DNA from: Dipetalonema caudispina
Lineage: Eukaryota > Nematoda > Chromadorea > Rhabditida > Onchocercidae
Direction of reading: 5' to 3'
Assembly (NCBI GenBank): GCA_013365325.1
Contig: JABVXV010000150.1
Location: 1-64,000 of the forward strand
DNA length: 64,000 nt
The notes below the pieces were generated by a model. It searched no databases. It was not told the DNA's origin and saw only the letters and a program-made list of their open reading frames with translations. Positions 51,275 to 63,800 of the stretch are shown piece by piece (the first letter of the stretch is position 1; every line of letters starts with the position of its first letter). The position numbers and the translations under genes are program-made.

Positions 51275-52409
51275 AAAGCGATTAGAATAAAATTTTGTGG
51301 TCACTTTGAAATTTCAATTATAATGGATTTTAAAGGAAAGTATTTGAATGAGGTTGTTAGAAAATCGTTGCTATGCGTTAAAGAGTTATTTTGACATCGT
51401 TTATTTCCTATTTTCTTAACCAATCAATGGATACTTTTCCTATGTATGAAATATTTTAGAAGGTAATGTAAATTACTCAATAAAATTACAGTAACTAATA
51501 ATGAAATTGTAAAAAAAAAAAAAAAAAAAAAAATTTTTTTTCTGTTTATATATTAGGAAAAAATTGAATGTATATGAAAAAATTTCATTTTACAATTTCA
51601 AATTTTTTCATTATCATTTTTTCAATTTTTCATTAAGTTATTTCGAACAATAAAAATTGTTCGAAATTTTCAGAAATATTCCTACACTATTTACAATACT
51701 ATTAAAAAAAGCAAACAAAAGATTATATTAAATTATTTTTAGACAATATTTGAAACAATTTAAATATATTGATTTATTAAGCAAAAAAATAATCCAAAAT
51801 TTGAAATTTTTGGCAATAATTTTCATTGATAATTTATTTTTCTATAAAAAAAAAAAAATTTAATCCAAGAAGGATTTTTTTAAGGAAATAATCTATTTGA
51901 ATGCAAACTCTTTAAATATTTCCAAATTTCATTATGAAATTTTTAACTTTTCAAAATTAAAAATGGTTATCCAATTAACATAGGAATTATTACTGTCAGT
52001 TAGTATCTTCAAGTAGTTAATGTTTGCTTTATAATACCATGAAATTACCACCAATTTTCTTAGTTCAAAGGAAGGATCGAAATTTACTTATATCATCAAT
52101 AAAATCTTTTAATTAATTTCCGATGAAAGGAACAAATTTAAGAATTCTATAAATGAGCTAAACCTATTCGAAAAGTATTTTTGTATTGTACATAAAAAAG
52201 ATTTAAAAAGAGTCATTGTATCAGTATTGTTTTTATACTTTATTAACCCAGAAAGAGTTCAATTTCGGATATTAAGCGTTTTTGCATTTAGATTTTAATT
52301 AACTATCATTCCCTGAATCCATCATTTTAATTTCCGGTTCCTCCCATCACATCATCATCTTTTCTGTTCTCGAATCAAACTATCAGAAGTTTCGATCAGG
52401 AATATCGAT

Positions 52410-52475
52410 ATGGAAAGCTTTCATCAATACTACAACTGGTTCGCAGTAATTGCAGAGAAGTGCTGGAAAAGATGA
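52410..52475 (+). other. Possible upstream ORF overlapping the secreted-protein start
   Basis: A 21-codon frame starts at ATG 52410 and stops with TGA at 52473-52475, so its stop overlaps the ATG at 52472 as ATGA. It would matter only if the mRNA leader extends that far. An AATTGCAG at about 52450-52456 could instead be a trans-splice acceptor that removes it. Confidence 0.35.
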
Positions 52476-55400
52476 GATTGCTTCTATTGTTTGTTAGCTT
52501 CTTACAACAAAGTTACGGAACAACCAAACGATACTGGCGAACATGGCGGGATGAGCATCCACAGTATCGACAGTTATTTTCCGGTATGTTAAATTTGTGA
52601 TTTTGAAATTATTGGCGAAATTTAACTTTTTATTTAAAAAGAAAGAACTTTAACCAATTGTATATATTTATGTGATAAAACAAAACAAATTTTATTGGAA
52701 TCAAATTAAATATATCTTAAAATTTACTTCTTAAAATTCAACGATCATTTTGAAACAAAGTTATAGTAATTATTATTGTAAATATTACTTGTATCATCTT
52801 AGTAATTTTAAAATCAGACAGTTTAATGGTAAATTCAAGATGGAAATAATTGTTATAGAATACCATAATACTTTATTAAGCTGGCATTTTCTTTAATTAT
52901 AATGCTTTTTTGATATAATAAAATGAATGCACCCAGTTAACGATTCAAGTTTAAATAGTGAAATATAAATGAATATACCTAGCTGATGGTTTAAGGATAA
53001 AAATTGAAATGTGAATGAGTATACCTGATTAATTGTTCAAGCTTAAATGATGAAATGTTAAGTTTGTCTAGCTAGCAATTCAAGCTTAAATGATAAAATC
53101 TGCTTAACTAATAGTTTGATACCTGAAGAGGAAACTTTTCGATAAGTGTGCTTAGCTAATAATTCAAGCCTAAAGGAAAAACTCATAATAGTCAATTTAA
53201 TAAAATTTTAGACGAGTAATTGAAACAAATCATCCGTGCATAAAATTTATTTCTTTGAAACAAGAAAAAAAAAAGAAAAGCAACACTGTGAATAGGAATC
53301 TTTCGAATAATTTTTTTTTTTTTTTTTGGACAAAATAAAGCAAATAATTCATTTTGTGATCTTTTTTTTCATGGATAAATTGAAATAAATAATTGAAAAT
53401 TAAATTTTTCTTTTTTTTTTCTTTGTTTTTCTTTAAAAACAATCAATATTTATTCATAAATTAATTTCTCAAAAATTATGCATTAATTATATTACTGAAA
53501 TATTCTTAACAAATAAAACTAAAGCTAAGATTACTTTAGTGGAGATGAATGAAACTTTGGAGCTTTTTTTTTTTTTTTTTTTTATAATGATTTCTTCCTG
53601 CCAGCAACTATAATTAGTCATTTTGGTATGCTACATTTGAAATTCATTATGAAGATTGATGTGGGAATAAATTCAATTTAATCAGACTCGAACCGATTTA
53701 CTTAAATTTTGAATTAAAATTGAATGAGATCGAATTGGCTATAAGCTGATTCAAACTGACTCATTCAAATTGAGTAAAAATTCAATTCAATCACACTCTT
53801 TACTTTACAGAGTGCTTTTCAATTAATTTCGACGAGATTTTTTTTTTGATGTAAAAGCTTTTAAACATAAGATTAGAAGAAAGTTGAACATTCAGAAAAT
53901 TTAAGCTATTATTAATGAGAAATGAGAAAATTATTCCTTTTTTTTTCTTTTTTTTTTTTTTTTTTGTTTTTATGATCACATAATTATCATCGATAGTTTA
54001 GCTAAAGGATAGATTAAAGCAAACATTTAATTTCACATATGCTATTTTAATACTAAGCTTCTTTCAATTTGCATTGTTTTATCGAAGGTTTGCTCGTTAT
54101 CAGTTATATCATTCCAATAATATACATGAAGGAATTTCTTAAAAGTTGAATATCATTTACAGAATATAATTATCATATAAATCAAGCTGGCAAAACTTTA
54201 ATCAACACTAAATTATCTTTTTTTTGTTTTTTTTTAAAAAAACTTTGGAAAGAAATGTTTTATGATATTTTGATGTTACTTCATTTATTATTACAAATGC
54301 ATCATTAAGAGATGTTCATTGCTGATTTTATGGAATAATAAAGTTATAAAATAGAATTTAAATGTAAATGATTGTAAGTGATAACAAATGTGATATGATA
54401 TCAGTTATCATTATTATCATATAATGTTTGCAACAATACTGATAACACTTATAACATTTATCATTCTTTGAATAACTAACTTTTCAACTTCCATGCCTAA
54501 TCTTTGCAGTAATAAAGATAAAAATAGAAAAGGCCGAAAAGTGGGAGGCGTTTAGTGTCGATTTGGCTTAGGTTTAGTGAAACAGAACATAGCTTATTTG
54601 TACTCTGATTCCGTTTGCTTCCTCTATTAAGCTTAAAGCCTAATCCAATAGCACATCTCTTTTTCTAACATATTGCTTGCAAAAATTTGGTTCGCTTATT
54701 TTCAATTCCGGAACAACTGATAATTTTTGAACGGTTAATATGCTTATAAAATTTGCATAAGGAAAACTTCTTCCGAATATTTTTCTCTATCTGTATTAAG
54801 TATGCTGATGAATCGAATTCAAATATTTTTAATTAATCGATTTGATTAATATTGCTGTTCAAATTTGATTATTTTTTTTTTGTTATTGCATCGATCAAAA
54901 ATTCCAATTATCAACCAATTCTTCCTTTCATTGTTTTTCAACCATATTCAAATAAAGGTGAACAAAAAGGAATTGCTATCAATTGGAATAGTATGATTGT
55001 TAAACGAATGTAATCATAATTATTCCGGATGACAGTATCATCGAAATGTTATTACAATTACATATGATACTATCATTACTGTTAATGTCAAAATTACTGC
55101 AAGATTGGACATGACAACACAGCTTACAAAGTTGTTTTCATTCATTTTGGCTAATGTACATGATCCGGCAAACTTTGGTGATAGTGGTCTGTTTTTTTTT
55201 TTTTTCTTTCTTTCTTTTAATTTATCAACAATTTCAAAAATATTCTCCTTCTTGATGCAAAAAAAAAAAAAAATATTAACAAGATTCTTAGTATATTAAT
55301 TGTAATTTAAAGTAAGTTAAATTAATGTACATATGGGAAATTTGATAAAATTAATTGGTTTGAAGAGAATTCTTAAATTTCATAAATTTATTGAAAATAA

Positions 55401-58400
55401 TAAAAAAAAAAATTGTAAACTTAATTTGATATCAATTAATAATATTCAATGAATTTATTCTAATATTTGTTATTTCGGTTCAATAAATGTGCTTTTTTTT
55501 TTCTTTCCATCAATTTCCAAAATCATTTACATAAGCAATCATTTTTGTTGCTAAATTATCTTTTTATTTATTTATTTATTTGTTTTTTTGTTTTTGTATA
55601 GTTTAATTTATGGCTATTTTCTTACACATCCTGATGAATTAACCTTTTTGTTGCTAATTTCAATTTGAAATCTTGCATGTTCTTTTATTTCAATAACAAA
55701 TTTAATATTAGATTCTATCCACAAATAAATTTCTTGTCACATTCACAAAAGAATTTCAACTAATACTTTTAACTATACACACTTTTTTTTTTTTTTGTTT
55801 TTTAAGCTTTTGCACTATTTAATGTAAAAGATTTACACAATGGTGGAAAACAAAAAAAAAAATGAGATGAAAATTTTATTGAAGAGAGTAATATGTTAGT
55901 GTAATTTTGTTATTTTAAATAGATTGAATGAAAATTAATCTTTGTTGTACAATTCAAACAATGTATACAATACTTGACTATTTTAAATTTTGTTTTTGAA
56001 ATATTATCCTAGTTTAAATTTTGGGTAAAATCAAAATTTTACTAATATTTTCACATTATTTTATAAAAAATATTATTAAGAAATCATATTAATATTATAA
56101 ATTTCTCAAGCTTAAACAATAGATTTATATATGCTAATCTGCACTTCTGTTGTCGTTTCCATATCAACAGCATTCCATTTCGTCGTAATGATCTCTTCTC
56201 AATGACGTCATGAAACAACGATTTTTTTTTTTTCGCTGACCGGGTCAATTATTCCGTCTCCACCGCAACCAATCCATTTTTTTGCCTTATCAATGAGGAA
56301 TGTCGAAATTTCCTTTCTTATGCAAAAAAGAAAAAAAAAAAGAAAGAATTCCAGTGAATTGATTTTGAAATGATCAAGGTGATAACCTTTAACTAAGCAA
56401 TCTTGAAAAGATTAAATGATAAATATTGAATGATCGATTTTGAAATGATTTGTTGTAACTTCTCAGTATATTTTGCTAGAATCAATTATCATTTGATGAA
56501 CAGGTGAAATGACAAATGCATGGTTGATATCGATTAATCTTCGAATATTTCATTAGATAGGTAAAATTTTTTAACCTATATTAAACACAATAAATAGAAG
56601 AGCTATTACAAAGGATATTAGAAACAAATCTAATAAATTAATATTAAACGATGATCATAAATTAAGCATTTCTAATTAATTTGGGCAATACATGTAAATT
56701 AGTTTTGTTTTTAACTGGTTAATTTAATATTTGAAAAAAAAAAAAAGAAAAAAGAAAAAAAAAGATTCCAGTATTAATCATGGATAAATTATGATTCCAA
56801 AAATAGTTAACGATATCTCAGTGCTTTTGCTGTTCCATCTTTTTAAGGAAACGTAGAAGTTCAATGAATGATTTACTTAAAAGTGGTCCTTCATTGAAGG
56901 ACCACTTTCAATGAAACCCAATTTTCATCACAATTCTCTCATTTTCATGAATCTGTCAGCTTTTCTTCTTCTTCTCTTATTCAAATCTTCGTATTTTCTT
57001 GTGTTAATTCATTGAAATCTCTAAGGGATAATCCACTTAGTCGTACTCAGAAGTACGACGATGTCTTTCCCTTCCAAATTTCACATGCTAACTTCTTTTG
57101 TTCGTTTTCCAAATTTTATCCTTTTCAAACTATCATCCTTATATTACCTCATCAATACTGGCACAACATCTACAACGAACCATTCTTTGCTTCATTCCAA
57201 CTAAATTATCATCCTTCCTTCATTTTGGTTAATTTCAATGGCTACTGATGTACTACAACTTGTTAGCCTTATGCTTGCCAATGTTTCTGATCTATACAGT
57301 ATACGACATTCTTGTATGTTTATTCCAAACATTTCTTTTCTTTTTTTTTTATATTAGCTTGTATAATAGCGAAGTAATATTTATTGCTTTGTAACTGTCA
57401 CAAAAGAAAAACAAAAAAACAAAAAAAAAAAAAAATGAAAAACAAAAAATCAATATTGCTATCTTTTAATACAACATTCTATTGCTAATTAGTTATACAT
57501 GCAACAATTTATTTGAAATAAGTAATTGAACCAAAATTTTCTCCAATTTTTTTGAAAATTTTCCATGCATAAAAGCAGATTACAGATTGAGTTTTAGGCC
57601 TAAGCTTAAAACTACCATAACAAGCGGATTAACTTTTTCGTTTTGTATTACATAGTAAAGCATTATCAATTTTCCAATGAATTTCTCATTTATTTCTCCT
57701 AAACGGAAAAGAAAAAAAGAGAAATAAATTTTTGTCATAAATTTTCCTTTTTTTTTTTTTTTTCACATAATATAGCTTTTTAACGCTATTATCAGTCTAA
57801 GTTAACTGATTCCGAAATGAATTTCCGGGAAAGCATATCTATTTGCTATTGTTACCAAGGAAAGGATGTAATTTTCAGCTTCATTTTCATTTCCTTGGAG
57901 AAATTTGATGAATATTTTTCAACTTTATAACTTTTTACAATAAAAAAAAAAAAAAAAAAAGAAAGAAGAGATAAAATAATTAAATTACAAATGAATCAGT
58001 CTATTAGTGATTGGTATAAATGAATTATTGTCAAATGTTAATCTTTCCTACATTGTAATATAACCCTTTGAAAAAGAATAATTTTTTGCGAGTAAGTCTA
58101 AATTTTATCGAAAAACTTCATTTAAAGGAAATAATTTTCATAAATTCTTGTTCGCATTTCATAATTTGAAACGAATTTCTCAAAAAAAAAAAACAGTTTT
58201 TATTTGGTTGAATCGATCAAATAACCTAATTACATCGTAGTGTGACATTGAAAATATATTGAAAATTTTTTCAATCTTTCAAATTACTAATGTAGTTTTT
58301 GATTTCACATTTTCATTCATCTTTTTCATTTGCAACTCAATTTCAAATGAGCATAATAGATTAATAATTGTTATGTTCATATATTTGTTTTGATGAATCT

Positions 58401-58633
58401 TAAGGTGACATTCTTCTCCATACATAATTCATCAATTCATGACAGATGAAAAAAATTTATCAACATGATTAATCGTTTCATCGTTATTATCATTTTTGAT
58501 ATGCTATAGATTACTAAATATTTAAGGATGATAAAATATGGGAATGACATCCTACTTTACGGTAATTAATATTAATAATTACTATCAACACCACAATTAA
58601 TTTTCTTTCACATTCAGAAAATAATTATAATCC

Positions 58634-58672
<39 letters not shown>

Positions 58673-60847
58673 ACATTAGTGGAAACTTTTGAAATTTCAG
58701 AAGAATGAATTTTCAAATATTCGATTAAAACAATATTCTTTTGCTATAATTCTGAAATTATTTTTCTACGTTAATGCAATTCACATTTGTTTTTTCTTTC
58801 TTTTTTTTTTTCACCCTTCTTTGAAAATAAATTTTTTTATGTAAATTGCATGTCGAAGATATTGTATAACATTTCAGACAACATTTCAAAGTTGTTTTCC
58901 GCTAATATCACTATGAAGCACTAAAAACATAATTACTAATCTTAAAAAGACTTTTATTTCTGTGGAAAATATAACCATTAAAAGATCAGAAGATGAAAGA
59001 AATGATAGTTCAAATGTAAAAGGTGAAAGGTTTTTCTGTTGAAGAAAAAATAAGAAAAGGTTAAAATTGAAGTAACAAACAATTCATGTGAATTTGTCAG
59101 AAACGATCAGAAAATTTATTACACAATTACACAACTTTATTATATTTCATTTTCAACATTTTAATCTGTCAAATGGATATCAAAATATTTTGCAAATATA
59201 TTTATGAGTATCCGTTGAGTAATTTAGTTTTTGAATTTATAAAAATATAATCAAAACAGTTTCAAATTCATACTATTACATCTGAACAATGTTTGTCATC
59301 AAGAAATAGTCACATTGTAACTATCTATATGAAATAAAAAATAATAAAATATTAAATTATCTATATATCTTTTTTATAATTTCGAAAGATAAGTTATCAC
59401 ATGTCATATCATTTCGCTGCTTTAATTTATTTTAAGAAAAAATTAAAATTTAAGAACATTTTCACTTTATCAATACTTCTCGAATATTGTAAAATTAATC
59501 TTTCAGGCATATTTAAGATATATATCACTAAAAAAAATCATATTTATTTCAAAGTTTTTGATGTATTTTTGATAAATGAATAGAATATGACGAATGAATG
59601 GCATACATTTTAAAAATTGCAATTTAAAATATTTCATTGAATAAGTATGTCATTTAGTGTTCTATAAAGTAAGTTAATTAGCGTGTTTTGGAGTGAGTTA
59701 ATTAATAGGTGGTGACATATGTTAATTAAAATCTTTTAACATATTTTGATTGAAATGTTGTGACTTATGCTAATTAATACATTATGTCACATATATATAT
59801 ATATACTATATTAAACTACGTTAACTACTAAATTAAAAATACAATTACTTTATGTTACTTTAACTTTCTAACAAATATTTGCGTGTAACATTGCTGTAAA
59901 TTTTCATAAATTCCTCTTCATAAATGGGACATATTTTCACAACAAAAAAATCAATTTCACACTATGAAAGATTATTCATCAAAAAAAAAAGAAAAAAAAT
60001 TGCAACATGAAAAATAAGTGATGGAAAATGACAAATAATGGAATTTCAATTCAACTATTGCTGTAACTTATTCTGCTATCCAAAAAAAAAAAAAAAAAAA
60101 ACCGAGGAAATCTAGATTGTTACTTTTCCGCTTTTCCGGAATTACAATCCTTGACAAACACATTCATGTAAATTTAATTTAACTGAAGATTATCCACCAA
60201 TCAATCATTCAAATTACTATTAAACCTTTTTGAAAACGTTTTTTTTTCTTTTTTTCTTCCTATCACTACAATTTACATATAAATTCGTTGTAAATTCTGA
60301 TTAAGTGTTATCACTGAATTTAACTTTATCATTAAAAATAAAGCCATAAAAAAATTTTCTTTCAAATTAACCCAAACAAATTTTCATATTTATAATGCAT
60401 ACAATAATTTTACTGAGAGAAATTCCATGAAATTTAACAAATTATTACTTTAAAGCAGATGAAAAGTATTTCAAATTTACAAATAAAAAGCAGAAATTTG
60501 GTGGAATTAATTTGCAAAAAGAAAAAAGGAACTATTAAATTGTAATCATTTATGATATCTATTTTTTCAATTCGGAATAATTTAATTACAATTTGAATCA
60601 AGGAAGAACATATATATTTGAAGACAAAAATATTCCATCAAATATATCAACAATTAATTGTTTATTTGTTTTCAAAAACTGATGAAATTTTTTTTTTTTA
60701 ATTTAAAATTTTTCATTTGAATAATATTGCAGCTTCACGAATTGTATGCTATAGCTGTATGAGCCCATACCTGGAACATCAATATATGTATATATCACAC
60801 CTGTATCGACGACCAATGTCCTTTACACCGAAATGTGACCAGTCCAA
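52472..60847 (+). CDS. Secreted cysteine-containing protein, possibly Ly6/uPAR (LU)-like; first two exons only
   Basis: Exon 1 (52472-52583) encodes a clear signal peptide, MRLLLLFVSFLQQSYG, followed by a Trp/Arg-rich stretch, and ends in phase 1 at a GTATGT donor. Exon 2 (60733-60847) starts after TATTGCAG with the matching phase and ends in phase 2 at GTATGT. Together they give about 75 residues, including CYSCMSPYLEHQYMYI and an FTPKCDQ segment. The CYSC start and spacing recall the first half of a quiver/sleepless-type LU domain, a small disulphide fold found on secreted or GPI-anchored proteins. The second half, with its CC...CN ending, and any GPI signal were not found by 64000, so the gene is incomplete here. 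The intron is 8.1 kb and might hide other exons. Exon 1 and exon 2 as one gene is an inference from phase, order and secretion logic. Confidence 0.6.
52928..53195. repeat. Degenerate tandem repeat, about six units of 35-50 bases
   Basis: The phrase CTAGCTAAT/AATTCAAGCTTAAATGATGAAAT recurs in variant form from about 52931, 52977, 53023, 53066, 53101 and 53150. Units differ in length and sequence, so the array is old. No coding frame runs through it. Confidence 0.75.
56880..56908. repeat. Perfect inverted repeat, 14-bp arms, 1-base spacer
   Basis: AAAGTGGTCCTTCA, then T, then the exact reverse complement TGAAGGACCACTTT. It is more GC-rich than its surroundings and could extrude as a cruciform or form a tight RNA hairpin. 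Confidence 0.9.
58635..58670. repeat. (AAT)n trinucleotide repeat
   Basis: Twelve uninterrupted AAT units. Confidence 0.93.
59666..59800. repeat. Degenerate repeat built on TTAATTAA
   Basis: Four variants of a GTGACATATGTTAATTAA-like phrase occur at about 59671, 59693, 59713 and 59758, followed by a short (AT)n run at about 59790-59804. Confidence 0.6.
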
Positions 60848-63800
60848 GTATGTCTCTTTCATTGCACATTTTCTTTTTGAAAATTGAAATAATTAAATTT
60901 TTTTAGACTTTCACTGGTATATATTATGAGCAGAAAAGAAATGCATCCGGAAAGAATGAAATCCAATCCCACACCATATTCGTTAGACAGTGGAAAAAAA
61001 AATCTGATTTTGAACTTTTTTTTTTTTTAAATAAATTTTTAATAATTTTAAAATTATTCTAACAATAATATTTGGCTATATAGCAATAAATAAGGTTATA
61101 TGTTTGTTATACAATAAGTTTCAACATTTTTGTTATTCATAAAACTATTTTTTGCTTAATTTATATGCAAATTAAATTCCTTATGATTTCTCATAACGTT
61201 TTCAAGTGTTTGAATCATAATTTCTATATCACTTTGGTTAATTAAGAAAAATTTCACTTCTTGAAAACTTTAAAATTCCTATGAAGATGAAAGATCGGAT
61301 AATATGTTTTGCTTTCACAATTTAATGGCAATTTTGTTGCATTGTCGCATATCTTTTCAACAAATCGCACTTTGCAATGTATAATTAAAAGCTTTTAAGA
61401 CTTGCAACAATTAATCAGCAAAGCAATTCTTTACAGGTGAAATTATTGAAATGTTATTAGAAATAAATTGAAATTGCCTACAAATAATTTATTACACAGA
61501 TTTTTGATACTAAACTAAAATTGCTCACAAATAATTTCTTATAAATAATTTAAATACTTTTCTTTGTTTTCTTTCTAAAACTATTATTTTTCTTGAAATA
61601 AAAAAATAATGGAAATTTGAAACAAAAAAAAAGTTGGAAAAAAATCTTTTTTCTTGGAATGAAAATTTGATTTAAGTGCTCTCATTCTTAATTTTTTTTT
61701 TTTTTTTATTTGAAATTTTTATGCTAACAAATCGATTACATTGTCTATCAAGAAAACTAAGAAAATAAAAGGAATCTGATAAAGCATCATTAAGAAAATC
61801 CTTTAGTACATTTTTTTTTGGAAAATTATTCAAAGTATTGGTAACTAAGAAATGGATTAATGTATAATATGAATAGCCAATGCGGAATACATAATTAAAT
61901 TTGTAATATTAATTGAAATTTGAAGTTAAACAATGTTAACTTTTAATATTAAGGCTAGTCAAAAAAGAATATTTCTTCTTTCAATTAGTAGCTTAGTAAG
62001 AGAAAGTTAACATTTCATTATCCAATAGTTATTTTAGCCAAAAAATAGTAAACAGTAATGCGTAATGGGTAAATGTATGAGTTAAATTGAAATGATCACT
62101 TCCTATCAATTTAAAAACGATCAATTGAAGTGATTACTTCTTATCAATTGAATTAAATTTGAATTTTCAATATCAATTAATCGTTGAAAATTCAGATTTA
62201 GTTCAATCAGAAATAAGAATGGAATTCATTATCAAACGAGTCTGTCATCGAATGATTTAAGACAACTGATCGATTTTCTTGTCATATTCATTGTGAAGCT
62301 CTAAGAGAAATGAACAATTAATGCATACTTAAAAAAAAAAATTCAAACTATAAGGTTCAAATTTTTTTTTTGCACCCATTTTAAAAGCTATTTCAAATAT
62401 TGTTTTGGTTTTTGAAAAATAAATATATTTAAAGTACTGCGATATTCATTTCACATCAAAACTTAATTTCAACAATCAAAATTAACATAAAATGTTTAAT
62501 TAGTCCTAATTATCACTATGCATTTCAGTTTTACAATGAGATAGATTAGTTTCATTATCAGCTGATTAGATGAATTTTTTCCGATAGAAAAGAAAGGAAA
62601 TGAAATCAATTTTATATCAAAAAAGATTGCTTGTCTCTGTCAAAGTTATAATTAAACTACAAATATAATTGTAACATTGGAAAAGTTCAATTCTTAAATA
62701 TTATTGCTCAAAGTGCAGAAGGGCAAAAGAGGAAAGAAATTACTTAATTACTTTTCAACTACTTTTATGCTAGTATTTTCGAACTAAATAAATACAATAA
62801 GTACGATTGTTTCAAAATAAAAAATTTCCTGAAATTTTTAAAATTTCATAACTTTTTACAATCTGATAGATTTGCTAAAATTAAATATTCCCTAATGGAA
62901 AATCGAAGAGAATAGAAATGAAATTTGACTCATTGAAAATAAAATAAAATGTTCAAAGTATTATAATCCTTTTTAATTATATTAAACTAATTTTAGCGAA
63001 CAATTAGTGAATTCGCTTTTCAATTTCAATTTCAACCAATTTGCATAAATTTTTTTATGCATAAGTTTGACACTAATGCTACAAAGATGCAGTCGGTCGA
63101 ATTTCGCATATTTTAAAAAGTACTTGCGAATGTAAAACTACAAAATGAAGAGAAAATATTGAAGGTAGACTGATTGGATTAATTACTTTATAAGTTAAAA
63201 TTTCGAAAGAATTAGAATTGAAAGAAAGTGACGAAAAATTTTTATTGGAAATTCAATAAGATTGTTAAAAGAAATTTACATAATGTCATTCTTGCTCTTT
63301 TCTAACCGCTTTTTTAACTAATAACTGCCAATATCTAATTATTTAAGCTTTATGATATAGAAGTAAAAGATATTGGCCAGTATTTACTATGCGAACAGGA
63401 AATGAGCCTAATAAAAGTAAGCCATACCATCGATATTTAGTGAATGTTCCAACTACTTTAATTGATTCTACTATAAATTCGTTAAGATCATTAGGCTAGT
63501 CTATCCCTAATAATACAGCCATGTACTAGGCCTAATTAAAATAGACTATATTTTCTTAAAGATCGTATAATGCTTAAAGTATTTAAAGTTTATAATTCAT
63601 CCTCTAAAAAGATTATTTTAATATTTTATATTCATTTTTTTTTTTCCTTTTGTTGGAGAAATAGTTTATGATATATTAACAGATCAGATATACTAATTAA
63701 AACGTTTCTTATTGTTTGGTGCTTACTAAGCATAGTATTTTGGTAAAAATTATTAGTAGAAAAGAGATGATAGAAAAATAATCGATAATTTTATAAATTT

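Larger units (their letters stand above)
44491..52471. other. 8-kb intergenic region between ape-1 and the LU-like gene
   Basis: It begins with the ape-1 3' UTR (an AATAAA-type site occurs at about 45188). It contains many homopolymer runs, a TG-type microsatellite, a (CT)n tract and a 33-base poly-T run. I found no exon-like frame with acceptor, donor and plausible protein. The last few hundred bases are the upstream region of the secreted gene at 52472. Confidence 0.6.
52584..60732. other. 8.1-kb intron of the LU-like gene
   Basis: Assigned as intron by joining the two flanking exons. It is AT-rich and holds a degenerate tandem repeat (52928-53195), a perfect 14-bp palindrome (56880-56908), an (AAT)n array, a degenerate TTAATTAA-containing repeat (59666-59800) and many poly-T/poly-A runs. 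Open frames within are short and lack supporting splice sites. Confidence 0.5.

Noticed and set aside
55105..55299. 64-codon frame within the LU-like gene intron
   Set aside because: The first part looks protein-like, but it has no cysteines, no fitting acceptor and runs into poly-T. I could not connect it to the flanking exons.
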